Source: JBDHUW01 sp039809345 (GTDB lineage: Bacteria; Patescibacteriota; Gracilibacteria; Absconditabacterales; Absconditicoccaceae). From it: 64,000 bases of DNA. Both the position numbers and the translations under genes were made by a program. The number at the start of each line of letters is the position of its first letter. The first letter of the stretch is position 1. The DNA is taken from positions 1-64,000 of the forward strand of contig JBDHUW010000003.1 in the NCBI GenBank assembly GCA_039809345.1, given 5' to 3'. This document shows positions 44,601-55,936 of the stretch, one piece after another. The notes under the pieces are model-generated. The model had not been told where the DNA came from and did no database searches. It saw only the letters and a list, made by a program, of their open reading frames with translations.

Positions 44601-44737
44601 AATGTACTGGCATTAACCACAAATCATCAGGGAACTGGAATCCCAGCTTGTGTCATTTCTCAAAGAGATGCTCATTTTCATCATGCGATAAGAACATCCT
44701 TTGAAGTTACATCTTTGAGATCTGTAGTGAATACCAT
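41699..44737 (-). CDS. PEP synthase/PPDK-like protein with two phosphohistidine domains
   Basis: 1012 residues, one ORF with dozens of UGA glycines. The N-terminal ATP-grasp domain is that of PpsA/PPDK/rifampicin phosphotransferase: IAGGKGASLGEMTQAGIPVP, YVAVRSSATAEDG, VVVQKMIQSDFSGIAFSVHP and IVQSRPITTLE. A swivelling His domain follows near residue 625 (GGITCHAAIIAREIGKPCIV). After a further 250-residue spacer there is a second near 965 (GGLLSHAAISAREFNVTCIV). Usual members have one such domain, and no PEP/pyruvate-binding TIM barrel is obvious. It probably phosphorylates a small substrate through one or both histidines; the substrate is unknown. Confidence 0.85.
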
Positions 44738-44928
44738 TTATATACATATTGAGATAAAAACATAGTAATTTACTCTATTTTTCTTGACTGGATTTACAAG
44801 AGAAGACAATAGGTAAGCGACAACACCTCATATCCCATAATATATCCATAAATCCCTTGCAAAACAAAAAAGAATTCTTATTTTATTTCCGAACATATTC
44901 TTATATTATTTATATATATACTTCCTCA

Positions 44929-46767
44929 ATGAAAAACATTACACCAAAAGAATTACAAGAACGTTGACAAAAAAATTTTACTTTGATAGATGTGAGAACA
45001 CCTGAAGAATTTGCATTGGAGCATATTACATGAGCTGTCAATATGCCACTTGACTACTTTCAAGATCATGTAGCAGAACTCAAGAAATTGACAAATATAG
45101 TTGTATATTGTAATTCCTGAAACAGTTCAGCGCAATTCTACAAAAGAGCAGAACAGCAAGGTATTCATTCTATAGCAAATTTAGTTTGATGACTGAGCTG
45201 ATGCACTGTATGTCAAAAAACCAAGCAAAAATGAGCACTTCCAATGATGCAGCAGGTTCAGATTGTAGCATGATCGATCGTGCTGATTTGAATTATTCTA
45301 TCTCTACTTTTGCATAATTATTTTATCGGGTTGAGCGCATTTGTATGAGTATGATTGATCTTTGCTTGATCTACGGGATGGTGCTGATTAGCTAAATTGC
45401 TCTGAAGATTACCTTGGAACAGAGTTTGATGATCTCACAAAAAAACTGAGATATTTGGAAATAGTGTGCGTATAAAACAATTTGAAGACAAGAATCTTGC
45501 ACATTATTCATACATAGCAATCAGCAATTGAGAAGCTGTAGTGGTAGATCCAGAAAGAGATGTTCAAAAATATATAGATTATGCATTGGGACACAATGCT
45601 CGTATTATCTGAGTACTAAACACACATCCTCATGCAGATTTTGCAAGTTGACATGTGGAAATCGCACAAAAAACAGGTGCGACTATATATATTTGAGAAA
45701 AGGTCTGAGCTGAATATGTTCACACTCCATTGAAGGGGTGAGAAGAAATCTCATTTTGAAATGCCAAGGTGCACACTTATTTTACACCATGACATTCGCC
45801 TGATAGTATTAGTTATTTGATAAAGGATTCACAAGACAAGCAAATAGCATTTTTTACTGGTGATTGGTTGTTTCTATGAGATGTAGGAAGAGCAGATCTG
45901 AGGGAGAATGTGTGAAATATCAAGGCTAAGCAAGCAGAACTAGCAGGTATGATGTACGATACTACGAGAGAGATTTTACCATTACTAGATGGGAATCTGG
46001 CTATATTGCCAGCACATTGAGCTGGTACATCGTGTGGTAAGCGACTGAGTAAGATGAATATTGATACACTTGCAAACCAACGCAAATATAATCCTATGTT
46101 GCAAGTGATGACAAAAGAAGCATTTGTGAATGAACTTACTTCTGATCAACCTGCTATCCCAGCATATTTTACAAATAGTGTACTCCTCAACAAACGTGGA
46201 AATACTGATTATGAAGTTGCGGTACATTCGATCAAGCGTATTACTTCACTGGATTGATATGAAAGAATTGTTGATACAAGACCTGATTGAATAGCTCAAC
46301 TATACCCTATTTCTCCTTATAGCATCAATATACCTCACAATAGTACCTCATTTGTAGGTATGCTGTGAGCATTGATTAAGCCAACTGAAAAAGCTGTTCT
46401 CATCATAGAAAAACACTCTGATGTCCAGCATATAGTACATGGATTGGTGAGTATTTGATATGAAACTTGTATAATCTGAATCTACGTAGTGGAGGAAAAT
46501 ATGTCATATCCACATATAATTCACAAGCATGATTTACATGAAGGGTCAAATTGATACACAGTATTGGATGTAAGGTCAGAGGCAGCATTTAGAGACAACA
46601 ATACTCATGAAAACGTAGTCAATATCCCAATTGAACAACTCCCAAATAGAATAGAAGAACTAGATAAAAATGTCACATATATTCCGTATTGCTGATGAAC
46701 ATACAAATCTTATATTGCTTATTCTCTGCTCACGACTCATGGATACCAAAGTAAGAAATTAGCTTAA
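44929..46767 (+). CDS. Rhodanese-DUF2892-persulfide dioxygenase-rhodanese fusion
   Basis: 612 residues. Order: a rhodanese (FTLIDVRTPEEFALEHI, catalytic Cys in VVYCNSGNSSA); two membrane helices of DUF2892/YgaP type (LIGIILSLLLHNYFIGLSAF and a second ending GRLPWNR); and an ETHE1-like metallo-beta-lactamase domain (LNTHPHADFASGH, TPGHSPDS, FFTGDWLFLGDVGR). Then come a Cys-less rhodanese-like segment and a C-terminal rhodanese (VLDVRSEAAF, IPYCGGTYKS). The MBL to rhodanese part has the layout of CstB persulfide dioxygenase/sulfurtransferases. The membrane-anchored rhodanese in front resembles YgaP. Predicted to oxidise persulfides at the membrane. It overlaps the convergent rsmH by 9 bp. Confidence 0.88.
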
Positions 46768-47655
46768 CCTCTCTATTACTCTCAACTTTGCCGATCTAGC
46801 TGCCCTATTTTTCTGCACCTCTGTATAATGTGGTGCTATCACCTTCTTATTCACGAGTTTGAAATGTCACGTTTCTTCTAGCGCTTTGAATGCGTATTTC
46901 ACCATGCGGTCTTCTATGCTATGAAATGTCATGATTGCGCATCTTCATCCTATGGACAATGTGTTGGGAAATTCCACGAGAAAATCTTCAAGCTGTTTAA
47001 GTTCTCAGTTAGTTTGTATTCTGAGGCATTGGAAAATGATCGGTAATTGGTTTTTTCTGACACCTATACTATATAAAAAATCAACAAGTTGTTTAGTAGT
47101 CAAAAACGGCTCTTTTTTTCTATACTCTATGATATGATCAGCGAAATATTCGCTTGATTTAACTGAGAAATCACCATATTGCACAAACATATCTATGAGT
47201 ACTCACTTCTCAGCGCTATTGAGAATGTCACCTGCGGTTTGGCCTTTTCTCGTATCAAAGCGCATGTCCAACAAGGCATCCTCATGCACAGAAAATCCAC
47301 GTGATCCATCCTTGAAATGTTCCATGTTTACACCGATATCTAGTAGCAAAAAATCTACCCCCTGCTTAGGGACTATTTCTGCTATACGAGCATAGCTGTC
47401 CTGTATATATGCTATATCTAGCTTGGTTCCAGGATGATCTTGCAACATATTTTCTATATTGATTTGTGCTTTTGCAAGCATTTGTGCATCACGATCGATT
47501 GCAATAATTTGCCCATATGGTGTAATTTTGTTGTTCAAAATAGAAGCGATGATATGTCCTCCATGCCCTGCTGTCCCATCTACAGAAATGAGACACTTTG
47601 GAGGTATCATATCTATAATTTCTTTGACCATAATAGGTGTGTGCTGTATTGTCAT
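46759..47655 (-). CDS. rsmH: 16S rRNA (cytosine1402-N4)-methyltransferase
   Basis: 298 residues. Motifs: MIPPKCLISVDGTAGHGGHI (SAM loop), IIAIDRDAQML, VDFLLLDIGVNMEHFKDGSRGFS and DALLDMRFDTRKGQTA. The C-terminal IMTFHSIEDRMVKYAF and HYTEVQKNRAARSAKLRV close the family pattern. It modifies C1402 of 16S rRNA. The final codons and stop overlap the stop of the convergent fusion gene (46759-46767). Confidence 0.97.
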
Positions 47656-47751
47656 GCTCGCATCATAGTGATTTTTGCATTGAAAACTAGGAATTTATAA
47701 TTGTTGTATCTACTCTTGCAGTTGGTATATGATATCGATACAACAGAGTCT

Positions 47752-48804
47752 ATGAATTATGAACGCTTCCTCCATCAATGAGATAAGAAAGAGAAAAAAG
47801 TATTTTTGGTAGATATGAAAGAGGAGAAAGGTTCTCTCATGTTTTCTGCACTTGCACAAAAAACACTAGAAACGTACCTCCCTGCGTGAAAACGTGTATT
47901 GGTCCTATGAGGGAAAAAGTGATTAGCAAGCGGTATGATGTGCCAAGATTGCTGATTTATACCCAAGTGTAGCCACTGTGATATCCCTGTGGCATATCAT
48001 CGTGATCATGCTTGAGATGTTTTTGGAATATGTCATATATGTAAAAAATCTTATCAACCAATCGGCTCATGTCCTTCATGCCATGGTCATGGATTAGAAC
48101 TTTTTGGTGCATGATTGCAAAAGATAGAAGCATTATTGAATGAAAAATATCCGCAGTGTACGATCAGAGTTGTAGATGGGCAATCGGTATCCTCACTCCC
48201 TAAAATACAAAAGCTGACTGTTGAGTTGTCAAATATCCAGTGTTTACTATGAACATCTGTATTGGAGGTCCCACCTGTATGATGGAAGCCAGATGTAGTG
48301 ATAGTAATGCGTGCAGATGCGAGTTTGAGTGTGCCAGATTGGAAAGTTGCAGAACATTGCTACAATATGATAGATGCTACCATCAAGCATTACGACTGTC
48401 CAATTATCGTGCAAGCATATAGTGTTTGACATCATGCTATCAAGTATGCATGCAAGCAAGACCATGAAGCATTTTGGGCTGAGGAAAACACATACAGGAA
48501 AGACTTTTGATATCCGCCTTATGGTGAAATGGCGTTGATTCTTTTCAAGCATGAAATAGAGGAAACGATGTTTACGAGAGTCAATAAACTATATCAAGAG
48601 CTTCTTTTTATGCAACAAAAAGAGTCATTTGGGTGAGAGATATTTGCAACTCCCCCACTAGTCTACAAAATGTATGACAAGTATAGATACAATATAGTCT
48701 TGAAAGGTGAATGATTACGTCCCTTCTTGGACAAAGCATTTGTTTCTTTGAAGATCCGCGATCGTGGATTCAAGGTGGACTGGTTGCCGGAAAATATAGT
48801 ATAA
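47752..48804 (+). CDS. priA: PriA-like protein lacking the first helicase lobe
   Basis: 350 residues against about 730 for PriA. It begins where PriA's second helicase lobe starts (FLVDMKEEKGSLMFSALAQK). It keeps the zinc-binding motifs MCQDCGFIPKCSHCDIPVAY and ICHICKKSYQPIGSCPSCHG, the GAGLQKIEALLNEKYPQ helix, and the C-terminal RKDFGYPPYGEMALI region. No 3'-DNA-binding domain, Walker A or DEEH motif occurs upstream, where an in-frame TAA stands at 47698. It cannot be an ATPase alone, but the zinc and C-terminal parts could still bind replication partners. Alternative TTG starts at 47701-47716 add no domain. Confidence 0.85.
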
Positions 48805-48871
48805 TTTGCCTGTGTAAACTTTTTCTTACTTTTTTCTTTGCATTCAGGCGTTGAAAAAATACAACGTATGT

Positions 48872-51127
48872 ATGTCATCAATTCAATCATATATTCAAAG
48901 TCAGCTCAACGAGGAGCAGTGAAAAGCTGCATTACATACATCTACATCTAGTCTGATTTTAGCCTGAGCATGATCAGGGAAAACTAGGACACTTACCTAC
49001 AAGATCGCGTATCTTGTTTTTTGATGTTGAGTCAAACCAGAAAAAATACTTGCTGTGACATTCACCAACAAGGCAGCCAAAGAAATGAAGGAAAGACTCC
49101 AACATATCGCTCAAGAAATGCTACATATGCCTACTGGAGAACCATCAAAAGGTACTGACCCATGGGATACACCTAGTCAATCAACTTCCACCTCATCTGT
49201 ACAAATCACCTCACAATCATTTCAACGAATTGGAACCTTCCATGGGATGTTTCTTAGAATTCTCAAGCGCGATTTAGCAAAGACAGACTGGGGGTTTACC
49301 AATGATTTTGTCATTTATGATGATGGTGAAACACAGAGCGTATTGAAAGATATCATCAAAGAGCTGAAGATGGAAGACGATGTGGAGGTACGTGAAGCCA
49401 AATCTGTGATAAGTAAGTACAAAAACCAATGATTCTCTGCCAGTACAATGATGAAACAGGTGGATAGTGGGTATGATCAAACGATGGCCATGATTTATGA
49501 GAAATACGAAAAGAAGCTCAAAGACAATAATGCGATGGATTTTGACGATTTGCTGTATTACTCTCATAAGCTTTTTGTACAATTTCCAGATATATTAGCT
49601 TATCGGCAAGATAAGTTCTCATTTATTCTTGTAGATGAAGCGCAAGACACAAACCGAATACAGTTTGAATTGATGAAACTATTGACAGCTAAATGAGGGA
49701 ATATCACGTTTATATGAGATGACTACCAAAGTATCTATCGTCGACGTGGTGCTATGATGGAGAATTTTTTGCAAGTGAAGAAGATCCGACCTGATATAGA
49801 GATATTCAAGCTAGAGATGAACTACCGCTCTCGCCCACATATCGTACAAGCGGGAAATCATATTATCAAAAACAACAAAAAGCAGTATGAAAAAGATGTG
49901 AAGGCTCACAGAACATGAGAGGACCGCATCATGATATTTACTCATTCTACAGAAACGGAAGAAGCTGGGAATAGTATCCAATTGATGCAAAAGCTTATTG
50001 CTGACAAGAAAAAATCATGGAAAGATATAGCGATCTTATATAGAACAAATGCTCAATCAGCAGCTTTTGAGCAGTTGTTGTTGCAAGAAGGGATTCCATA
50101 CAAAGTATATGGCTGATTTAAATTCTTTGAAAGAAAAGAGGTGAAAGATATCCTGTCATACTTGAAATTTTTTGTAAATCCTAGAGACTCTGTGGCATTC
50201 AAAAGAATCATCAATACTCCAAAAAGAAAAATATGAGCAGATTCTGTCGAGAAATTAGAGCTTCATGCGAATCAAAATAATATGTGACTCAATGAAGTTG
50301 CCATGCAAATAGAAAATCTCCCTATCACAATGTGACCACAAACTAAATCTGCGATTAAACAGTTTATGACTATAATGCATTTCTTGGCTCAATCACTTGA
50401 TACTTTACCACCATCTGCGTTTATTGCTGAATTGGTGAAAACTATTCGTTACAAGGAGTATTTGATTGATAGTGAATGAAAGGATGTGTGAGCTGAAAAA
50501 TTTGAAAATATATGACAGCTTATCAACATGGCATGAAAATTTGATATGATTGATGCCAATCCAATTCCAACATGAAGAGAACTGTTGTGACAGTTTTTGG
50601 AGGAGGTTTCACTGTTGACAGACCTAGAGGAGAATGCAGACTGATCTACTGAGGCGGTACAGTTGATGTCAATTCATGCAAGCAAGTGATTGGAGTTCCC
50701 TATCGTTTTTGTAGTATGATTGGAGGAAAGCGTATTCCCTCTAAGTAGTGCCCATTATGATGAAGATGCTATGGAAGAAGAGCGCAGATTGATGTACGTG
50801 GCACTGACTCGTGCCAAGGACCATTTGTTTCTCTCACATGCAAATTCACGTAGACAGCGAGGTCAGTTGAAATACAATGAAGCATCAAGATTTATCGAAG
50901 AGTTACCTGACTTTCTCATCAAACGTTTTGATTTTTCATGAAATGCAAATACTCCAACCTCATGAATGTATGTAGGAGAAACTTATGATGTGTGAGATCA
51001 TGTATTTCATAAACTCTTTTGATACGGAGAAATAGTGGAAGTGTGGCACAATATGGTTGTCGTAAAATTTATGAATCCAAAGTTTGGATTGAGAAAGATG
51101 GACGGAAAGTTTCTAGAGAAAAAATAA
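48872..51127 (+). CDS. pcrA: UvrD/PcrA-type DNA helicase
   Basis: 751 residues. Superfamily 1 motifs in order: LNEEQGKAA (Q), LILAGAGSGKTRTLTY (Walker A, both motif glycines UGA), VTFTNKAAKEMKER (Ia), FILVDEAQDTN (II), FIGDDYQSIYRRRG (III), EMNYRSRPHIV (IV), QLMSIHASKGLEFP (V) and RLMYVALTRAKD (VI). A C-terminal Tudor-like segment (GDHVFHKLFGYGEIVEV) is typical of PcrA/UvrD. A Ser/Thr-rich insert follows the Ia region. It acts as a 3'-5' helicase in repair and replication. It follows the PriA remnant by 67 bp and may share its transcript. Confidence 0.97.
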
Positions 51128-51136
51128 GAAAACTGA

Positions 51137-52636
51137 TTATTTCAGTACAAAAGTAATTTTTACCTGTTTCATGGTATTGTTTTTGACATTTTCAAGTATG
51201 TAAAATACGTTTTCTGAAAAGGGCGATGAAAATTCTTGTTTTGTTTTTACAGGACCTTCAACGGATAGTATTTCTGTCCCTTTTGGAAGATAAAGTACTC
51301 CCCTAGTGCTCCATTCAGGGAATAGTGCTAAAATATGTTTCTCTCTACTATTTAGTCAGATTCCGTACTGCGTTGCAAGAGATTCTATAAACGTGTTGTA
51401 GCTCTGAGGAATAGAAAGCATATATTGTATATTTAACATATAGGTTCCTGGATCTAGTGAGTCGATTGGTATGATGTCATTTGCTACCTCAGCTACTATC
51501 TTGTTTTCATGTTCGAGACTCATAGTCTTGTGTACAAAGGTGTCTATTTTATTAAAACTACTATTGTAATCCCAGAGATAGAGATTGTCAGAATTGTATA
51601 CTGTTTGTAGCTTTTCTTTTTGTAAGAGCGTGTTGAATCATGGTGAAACACGTGCAAAGTGTCACTGTATGAAGCGTTTTTCTTGTATTGTAGGAAAGTG
51701 TTTGATCATAGCCGTGATAATACCCTTTTTGTTGTTTTTGATATACTCATTTACCCCATCAAAATAGAGTTCTTTTTTGTTTGGTAGAGCTTGTCATCTA
51801 ATCAAATCTATCGTTGCATTCTTGAATTGCCATTCCCAAAGCAGTTTTTGAAATCAAGGCAACAACTCAGCAAACATTTTTGATTGGAGAAAAAGTACTC
51901 CTCTGATGTCGTCTTGATATGTCAGATCGTATAGTCTTTTGATATTCTTCCCATCGATATCTGTAAATCAAAATTTATTAGATGCGAGAAATGTGATTTT
52001 GTTGTCCTCTCCCAAAAAAGGCGCTGATCGATCTGGTGCCGGTATAGAGATACCTGGCTTTTCTAATCATGGTACATAACTATCAATAATCTTCATTTCT
52101 ACTATTTTTGCATCTTTTAATGAGAGCAGGATAAATGATCCAAAAAATCAGCCATTTGGTCTCTTTTCTGCTGTATTTTGTAATGCGATGATGTAGGTTT
52201 GCTTTTTCTCTTTTCCAAGAAGTGAGAATAGATCCTCTTTGTATGTGCTTAATTCTGTCATAAAATCTATAAATGGTGCATACTCTTGTAGTCACAGTTG
52301 TTTAAATTTATCAGGATTATTGCTCAAATATTGTAGGACATTTTCTATATCTCATTGATATGTCTCAAGAAAGTTTTCCTTCCCATATCCTTTACTGATG
52401 CGATCCATAGACAAAAGAACAGAGGCAGACCTTGGATCGTATGTAGACGCTAGTAGCGCCAAATCTCCTATCTCCTGCTCAAACAGTCACTGATTCTCGT
52501 CGGCAAATACTGTTTTTTGTATAGTACTAATATATGAAAAAAGAAGATATGGGACTACGAGGAAAATGATAAACCCAATATTGAAGCGGCTTAGAAAGGA
52601 ACTATTTTTTGGCTTACGAAATCAAAATTCACCCAT
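51137..52636 (-). CDS. DUF4012 family membrane-anchored protein
   Basis: 499 residues. An N-terminal signal anchor (FNIGFIIFLVVPYLLFSYIS) leads to a large external domain. The DUF4012 hallmark TYIIALQNTAEKRPNGGFFG (E-x-R-x-x-G-G-F) is clear. DUF4012 proteins are cell-surface proteins of unknown function, common in Patescibacteria and Actinobacteria. It runs in the same direction as the TPR-like gene upstream (40-bp gap) and ends 9 bp from the convergent helicase stop. Confidence 0.82.
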
Positions 52637-52676
52637 GATAATATACTAAACAAAGTTTGAGATTTCACAATGCGAA

Positions 52677-53915
52677 CTACTCACTCTCTGCTAATGTTCA
52701 GTTAGCATTGACTTTATCTTCTTTTGATATGATCCATCGAGAGCTGTATTCTTTGCTCCATGCAAATGTAAATGCATTGTTTACAGGGTATTCTAGTTCT
52801 CAATCTTGAGTAATTCGTTTATTTTGTAGTCAGATATTTAATAGTTCACATCTGAGGTTATTCACATCTGTTCCCTTCTTACAGATTGTATTATATGAGT
52901 TTAGAATTGATTTTTTGATATGACCATTTTCTACAAGACAATCGAATGATTGTTTGCATTGCTTGTTAGAAGCGTTGTCAGCCTCTGTGATAATTTGTAA
53001 TTGAAGCTCGAAAACAGCCTTTTTTAATGCCTCGTTCATCTCTTTTGTGATAATCTCATTTTGATCTCCCCTTTGCTGGAAGCTTAAGAACTTATCATAC
53101 CATATGCTTGCGCTTTTGATATGTTCTCCTCATCTCCCATATACTAATGCTGCCATAATCGGTGCTAGTCATGGTGATCATTCTGTGAATGATGATACTT
53201 TATAATTCCTCGCTGATTCCTCCGAATCTTTTCTAAAATAGAATGCATTGAACGCTGCGTAATGCGAGCGTTCATACGAAGGACATGGATTTTTAAACCC
53301 ATCTTGCATGCTAGTATCATAAACTTTCGTTATGAAGTTTTCGTGATCTAGACCTGATATCTTACTAATCTTTTGTGGGTCACATGTATAGTATTCTCAC
53401 TTGTTGGATAGTACTTTAGCATCTTCCCATGATTGTTTGATCATATCATCTGGAGATCTTCACTCAGCCATTTTAGGCATTGGTACTAAGAGTTGCCCAA
53501 ATGCATATGGATATTGCCAGTAGGGAGCTAGGTTTGAGAGATTGTCTAAGAGTTTAGAAAGTCCTAAAAGTTCATTAGGATTTGCTTGTCCACCAACGAA
53601 TTGAATACTCCCCAACCATTGCATATCTGCATATATTTGTTGTATAGGTAAGACACTGCATAGTTTTTTGTTGTCATGACACCATTTTACATATTCAGGA
53701 AATGCTGGTGCAGTGAAAAAAACACTTGGCTGTTTCTGCTGTTGATAAAAATATACAGTGTACGGTATTTTGTTGATGACTCATCCTATTCTCCCGACAG
53801 TTGAATTTGCAACTTGTGTATTGTCATTACGAATAAAGATGTGTTTGTATGCTATAAAACATATAGATAGGATGATGATTGCTATGGTAGATATGTGTTT
53901 TTGGATGATAGACAT
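52677..53915 (-). CDS. TPR-like protein with N-terminal anchor
   Basis: 412 residues. N-terminal signal anchor or signal peptide (ISTIAIIILSICFIAYKHIF), then a helical body with TPR-like spacing: LLDNLSNLAPYWQYPYAFGQ, HYAAFNAFYFRKDSEESARN, LAPIMAALVYGRGGEHIKSA. A long charged helix near residues 290-330 and six or so cysteines follow. The repeat call is by pattern only. It is encoded directly upstream of the DUF4012 gene and 26 bp downstream of smpB. Confidence 0.65.
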
Positions 53916-53941
53916 AGTATCTAGTAGATCGCATATAAATG

Positions 53942-54400
53942 TTACATGTTTTTGATTTCTCTATCTGTTTCTCTTTTGAGGTCTCTTTCTTTGAGAATTT
54001 GTTTTTTTTCTATCTTCTTTAATAACTTTCCAACTCAAATTTTCAATTTAATTCTTCAGGTTGCTGTCACATATACTTCAAGTGGGATAATCGCTAGTCA
54101 TGATTTTGTGGTTTTGGCTACTATTTTCGTGCGTTCTAGTGCAGTAACCAGTAGTGTCCTTTTACCCTTAGCTTGATAGTTTCATCATATTTGTTTGAGT
54201 GAAGCATGCTTGTAGAGAGGTATATCCATATTGATTATCACCAACTCTCTTTCACTTATCGTGATGAATGCATCTTTTATATTCACATATCATCATTTCA
54301 CTGATTTCACTTCATGTCACTGCAAAACTATACCCACATCATATGTTTGTTGGATATCATATTCATGAAATACTGCTTTATTTTTGGTGATGAGTTTCAT
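53942..54400 (-). CDS. smpB: SsrA-binding protein
   Basis: 152 residues, the normal length. Starts MKLITKNKAVFHEYDIQQTY; VGIVLQGHEVKSVKGGYVNI and PLEVYVTATGRIKLKI are diagnostic for SmpB, as are the basic C-terminus and the KKQILKERDLKRETDR tail. It brings tmRNA to stalled ribosomes. It overlaps neither gene but sits between the reduced uvrB and the TPR-like gene. tmRNA itself was not found in this window. Confidence 0.95.
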
Positions 54401-54416
54401 GGTGGCTATCGATTGA

Positions 54417-55892
54417 TTATTCAATACTATCAAAAATCTCTTTCAAATTTACCGTGCTTTTTCAACTATATCAGTCAAAATACTTCTCAACATGTGGTTT
54501 TTTCTTTAGTAACTTTTCAAGTGATGCATCCAAGATTTCCATATCTCATGATTTTGGGTACACATATGTGATAGGATCTAGTAATCATGTAGGTCTGATG
54601 ATCTGCTCAACTACTGCTTGGCTTTTGTCGATTTCATATTGCGAAGGAGTTGCTGACACAAAAATCGTTTTACCTTTACTTTTTATTCTCTTTTCTTGAA
54701 GCATGGGGAGTGATTTAGTATTGTCATTTCGCCCGACTATAGTCTCCAGTTCTTGAAAGTTTAATGGTCTATGGTCTATTGCAGATGGCAATCTAAATCC
54801 ATGTTCTATAAGATTAACCTTTCTCGATCTATCTCAATCGGGCATTGCACGCATTTGTGGCACTGACATATGTGACTCATCCATGATGACAAGCATATCA
54901 TCAGGGAAATAGTCAAATATTGTATAGGGAACTTCACCAGGCTGACGTTTGTCGAAGTAGATACTATAATTTTCAATACCATTCACAAATCATGTTTCTT
55001 TGATCATTCTAATATCATAGCTCACGCGTTTCTGTATACGATGTGCTTCTAGGTCCTTCCCTGCTTTTTTCAATGCATCTACTGTTTGTTTCATCTCTAC
55101 TTCTATTTTTTTCAATATATTATCGATATCAGACATATCCTGTAGGTATTGAGAAGATGGCCAGATGTGGATCTTTTGTGTTGTCCCCAAATCCTTGAAA
55201 GAATCACTATCTTTCATTTGAATGACTTCCAGCTCATCCTCATTGAAAAACAAACGATACACAAATTTATCGGTACTTGAAAAAATATCGATCATATCTC
55301 ATTTGATATCGTACATACCTGGTTCAATCTTCCCTTGTACAGGTTTGTATTGCATGCTTAGGAGTTGACGCTTGAGCGTACCAAAGTCATACCTTTTCCC
55401 TACTTCAAAATGTATACTGTGCTGTTCAAAATACTCTTTTTGTCATAAACCATAGAGCGATGATACAGAAGAAACGATAATTACATCAGGACGAGTAATC
55501 AATGAGGCCAAAGCGCCAAGTCTGTACATCTCTATTTCTTTGTTGATGGTTGCCTCTTTCTCTATATAGACATCCTTTTCTGGAAGATAACTTTCTGGTT
55601 GATAATAGTCAAAATACGACACAAAATAATGCACTGCGTTGTTTGGAAAAAAGTACTTAAACTCTGTCGCAAGCTGTGCAGCCAATGTTTTGTTGTGAGA
55701 AATTACTAATGTAGGTTTTTGAATTTGCTGAATGACATTTGCCATGGTAAACGTCTTACCAGTACCTGTAGCTCACAGGAGCACATTTGCTCTATGTCAT
55801 GCAGAAAAATTCTCAACAAGAGTTTTGATGGCTTCCGGTTGGTCTCACTCTGGTTTGTATGAGGATTGAAGTTCGAAAAGGTGTTTTTCCAT
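54417..55892 (-). CDS. uvrB: UvrB lacking the C-terminal helicase lobe and UvrC-binding domain
   Basis: 491 residues against about 660 for UvrB. Present: Walker A (LLGATGTGKTFTMANV), the beta-hairpin region FVSYFDYYQPESYLPEKDVY, VIIVSSVSSLYGL, domain 2, the Walker B DMLVIMDESHMSVPQMR, and FVSATPSQYEIDKS, VVEQIIRPTGLLDP. It then leaves the family and stops after about 50 unrelated residues. The motif IV-VI lobe (TLTKKMAEDL, GINLLREGLDIPE, QTIGRAARN in other UvrBs) and domain 4 are absent, and no other frame supplies them. The smpB start follows 17 bp later. It is either a shortened gene or a decaying one. Confidence 0.9.
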
Positions 55893-55936
55893 AGCCTAAT
55901 GTGTATTGATTTTCTGGATAGATACAAATGGAATAT

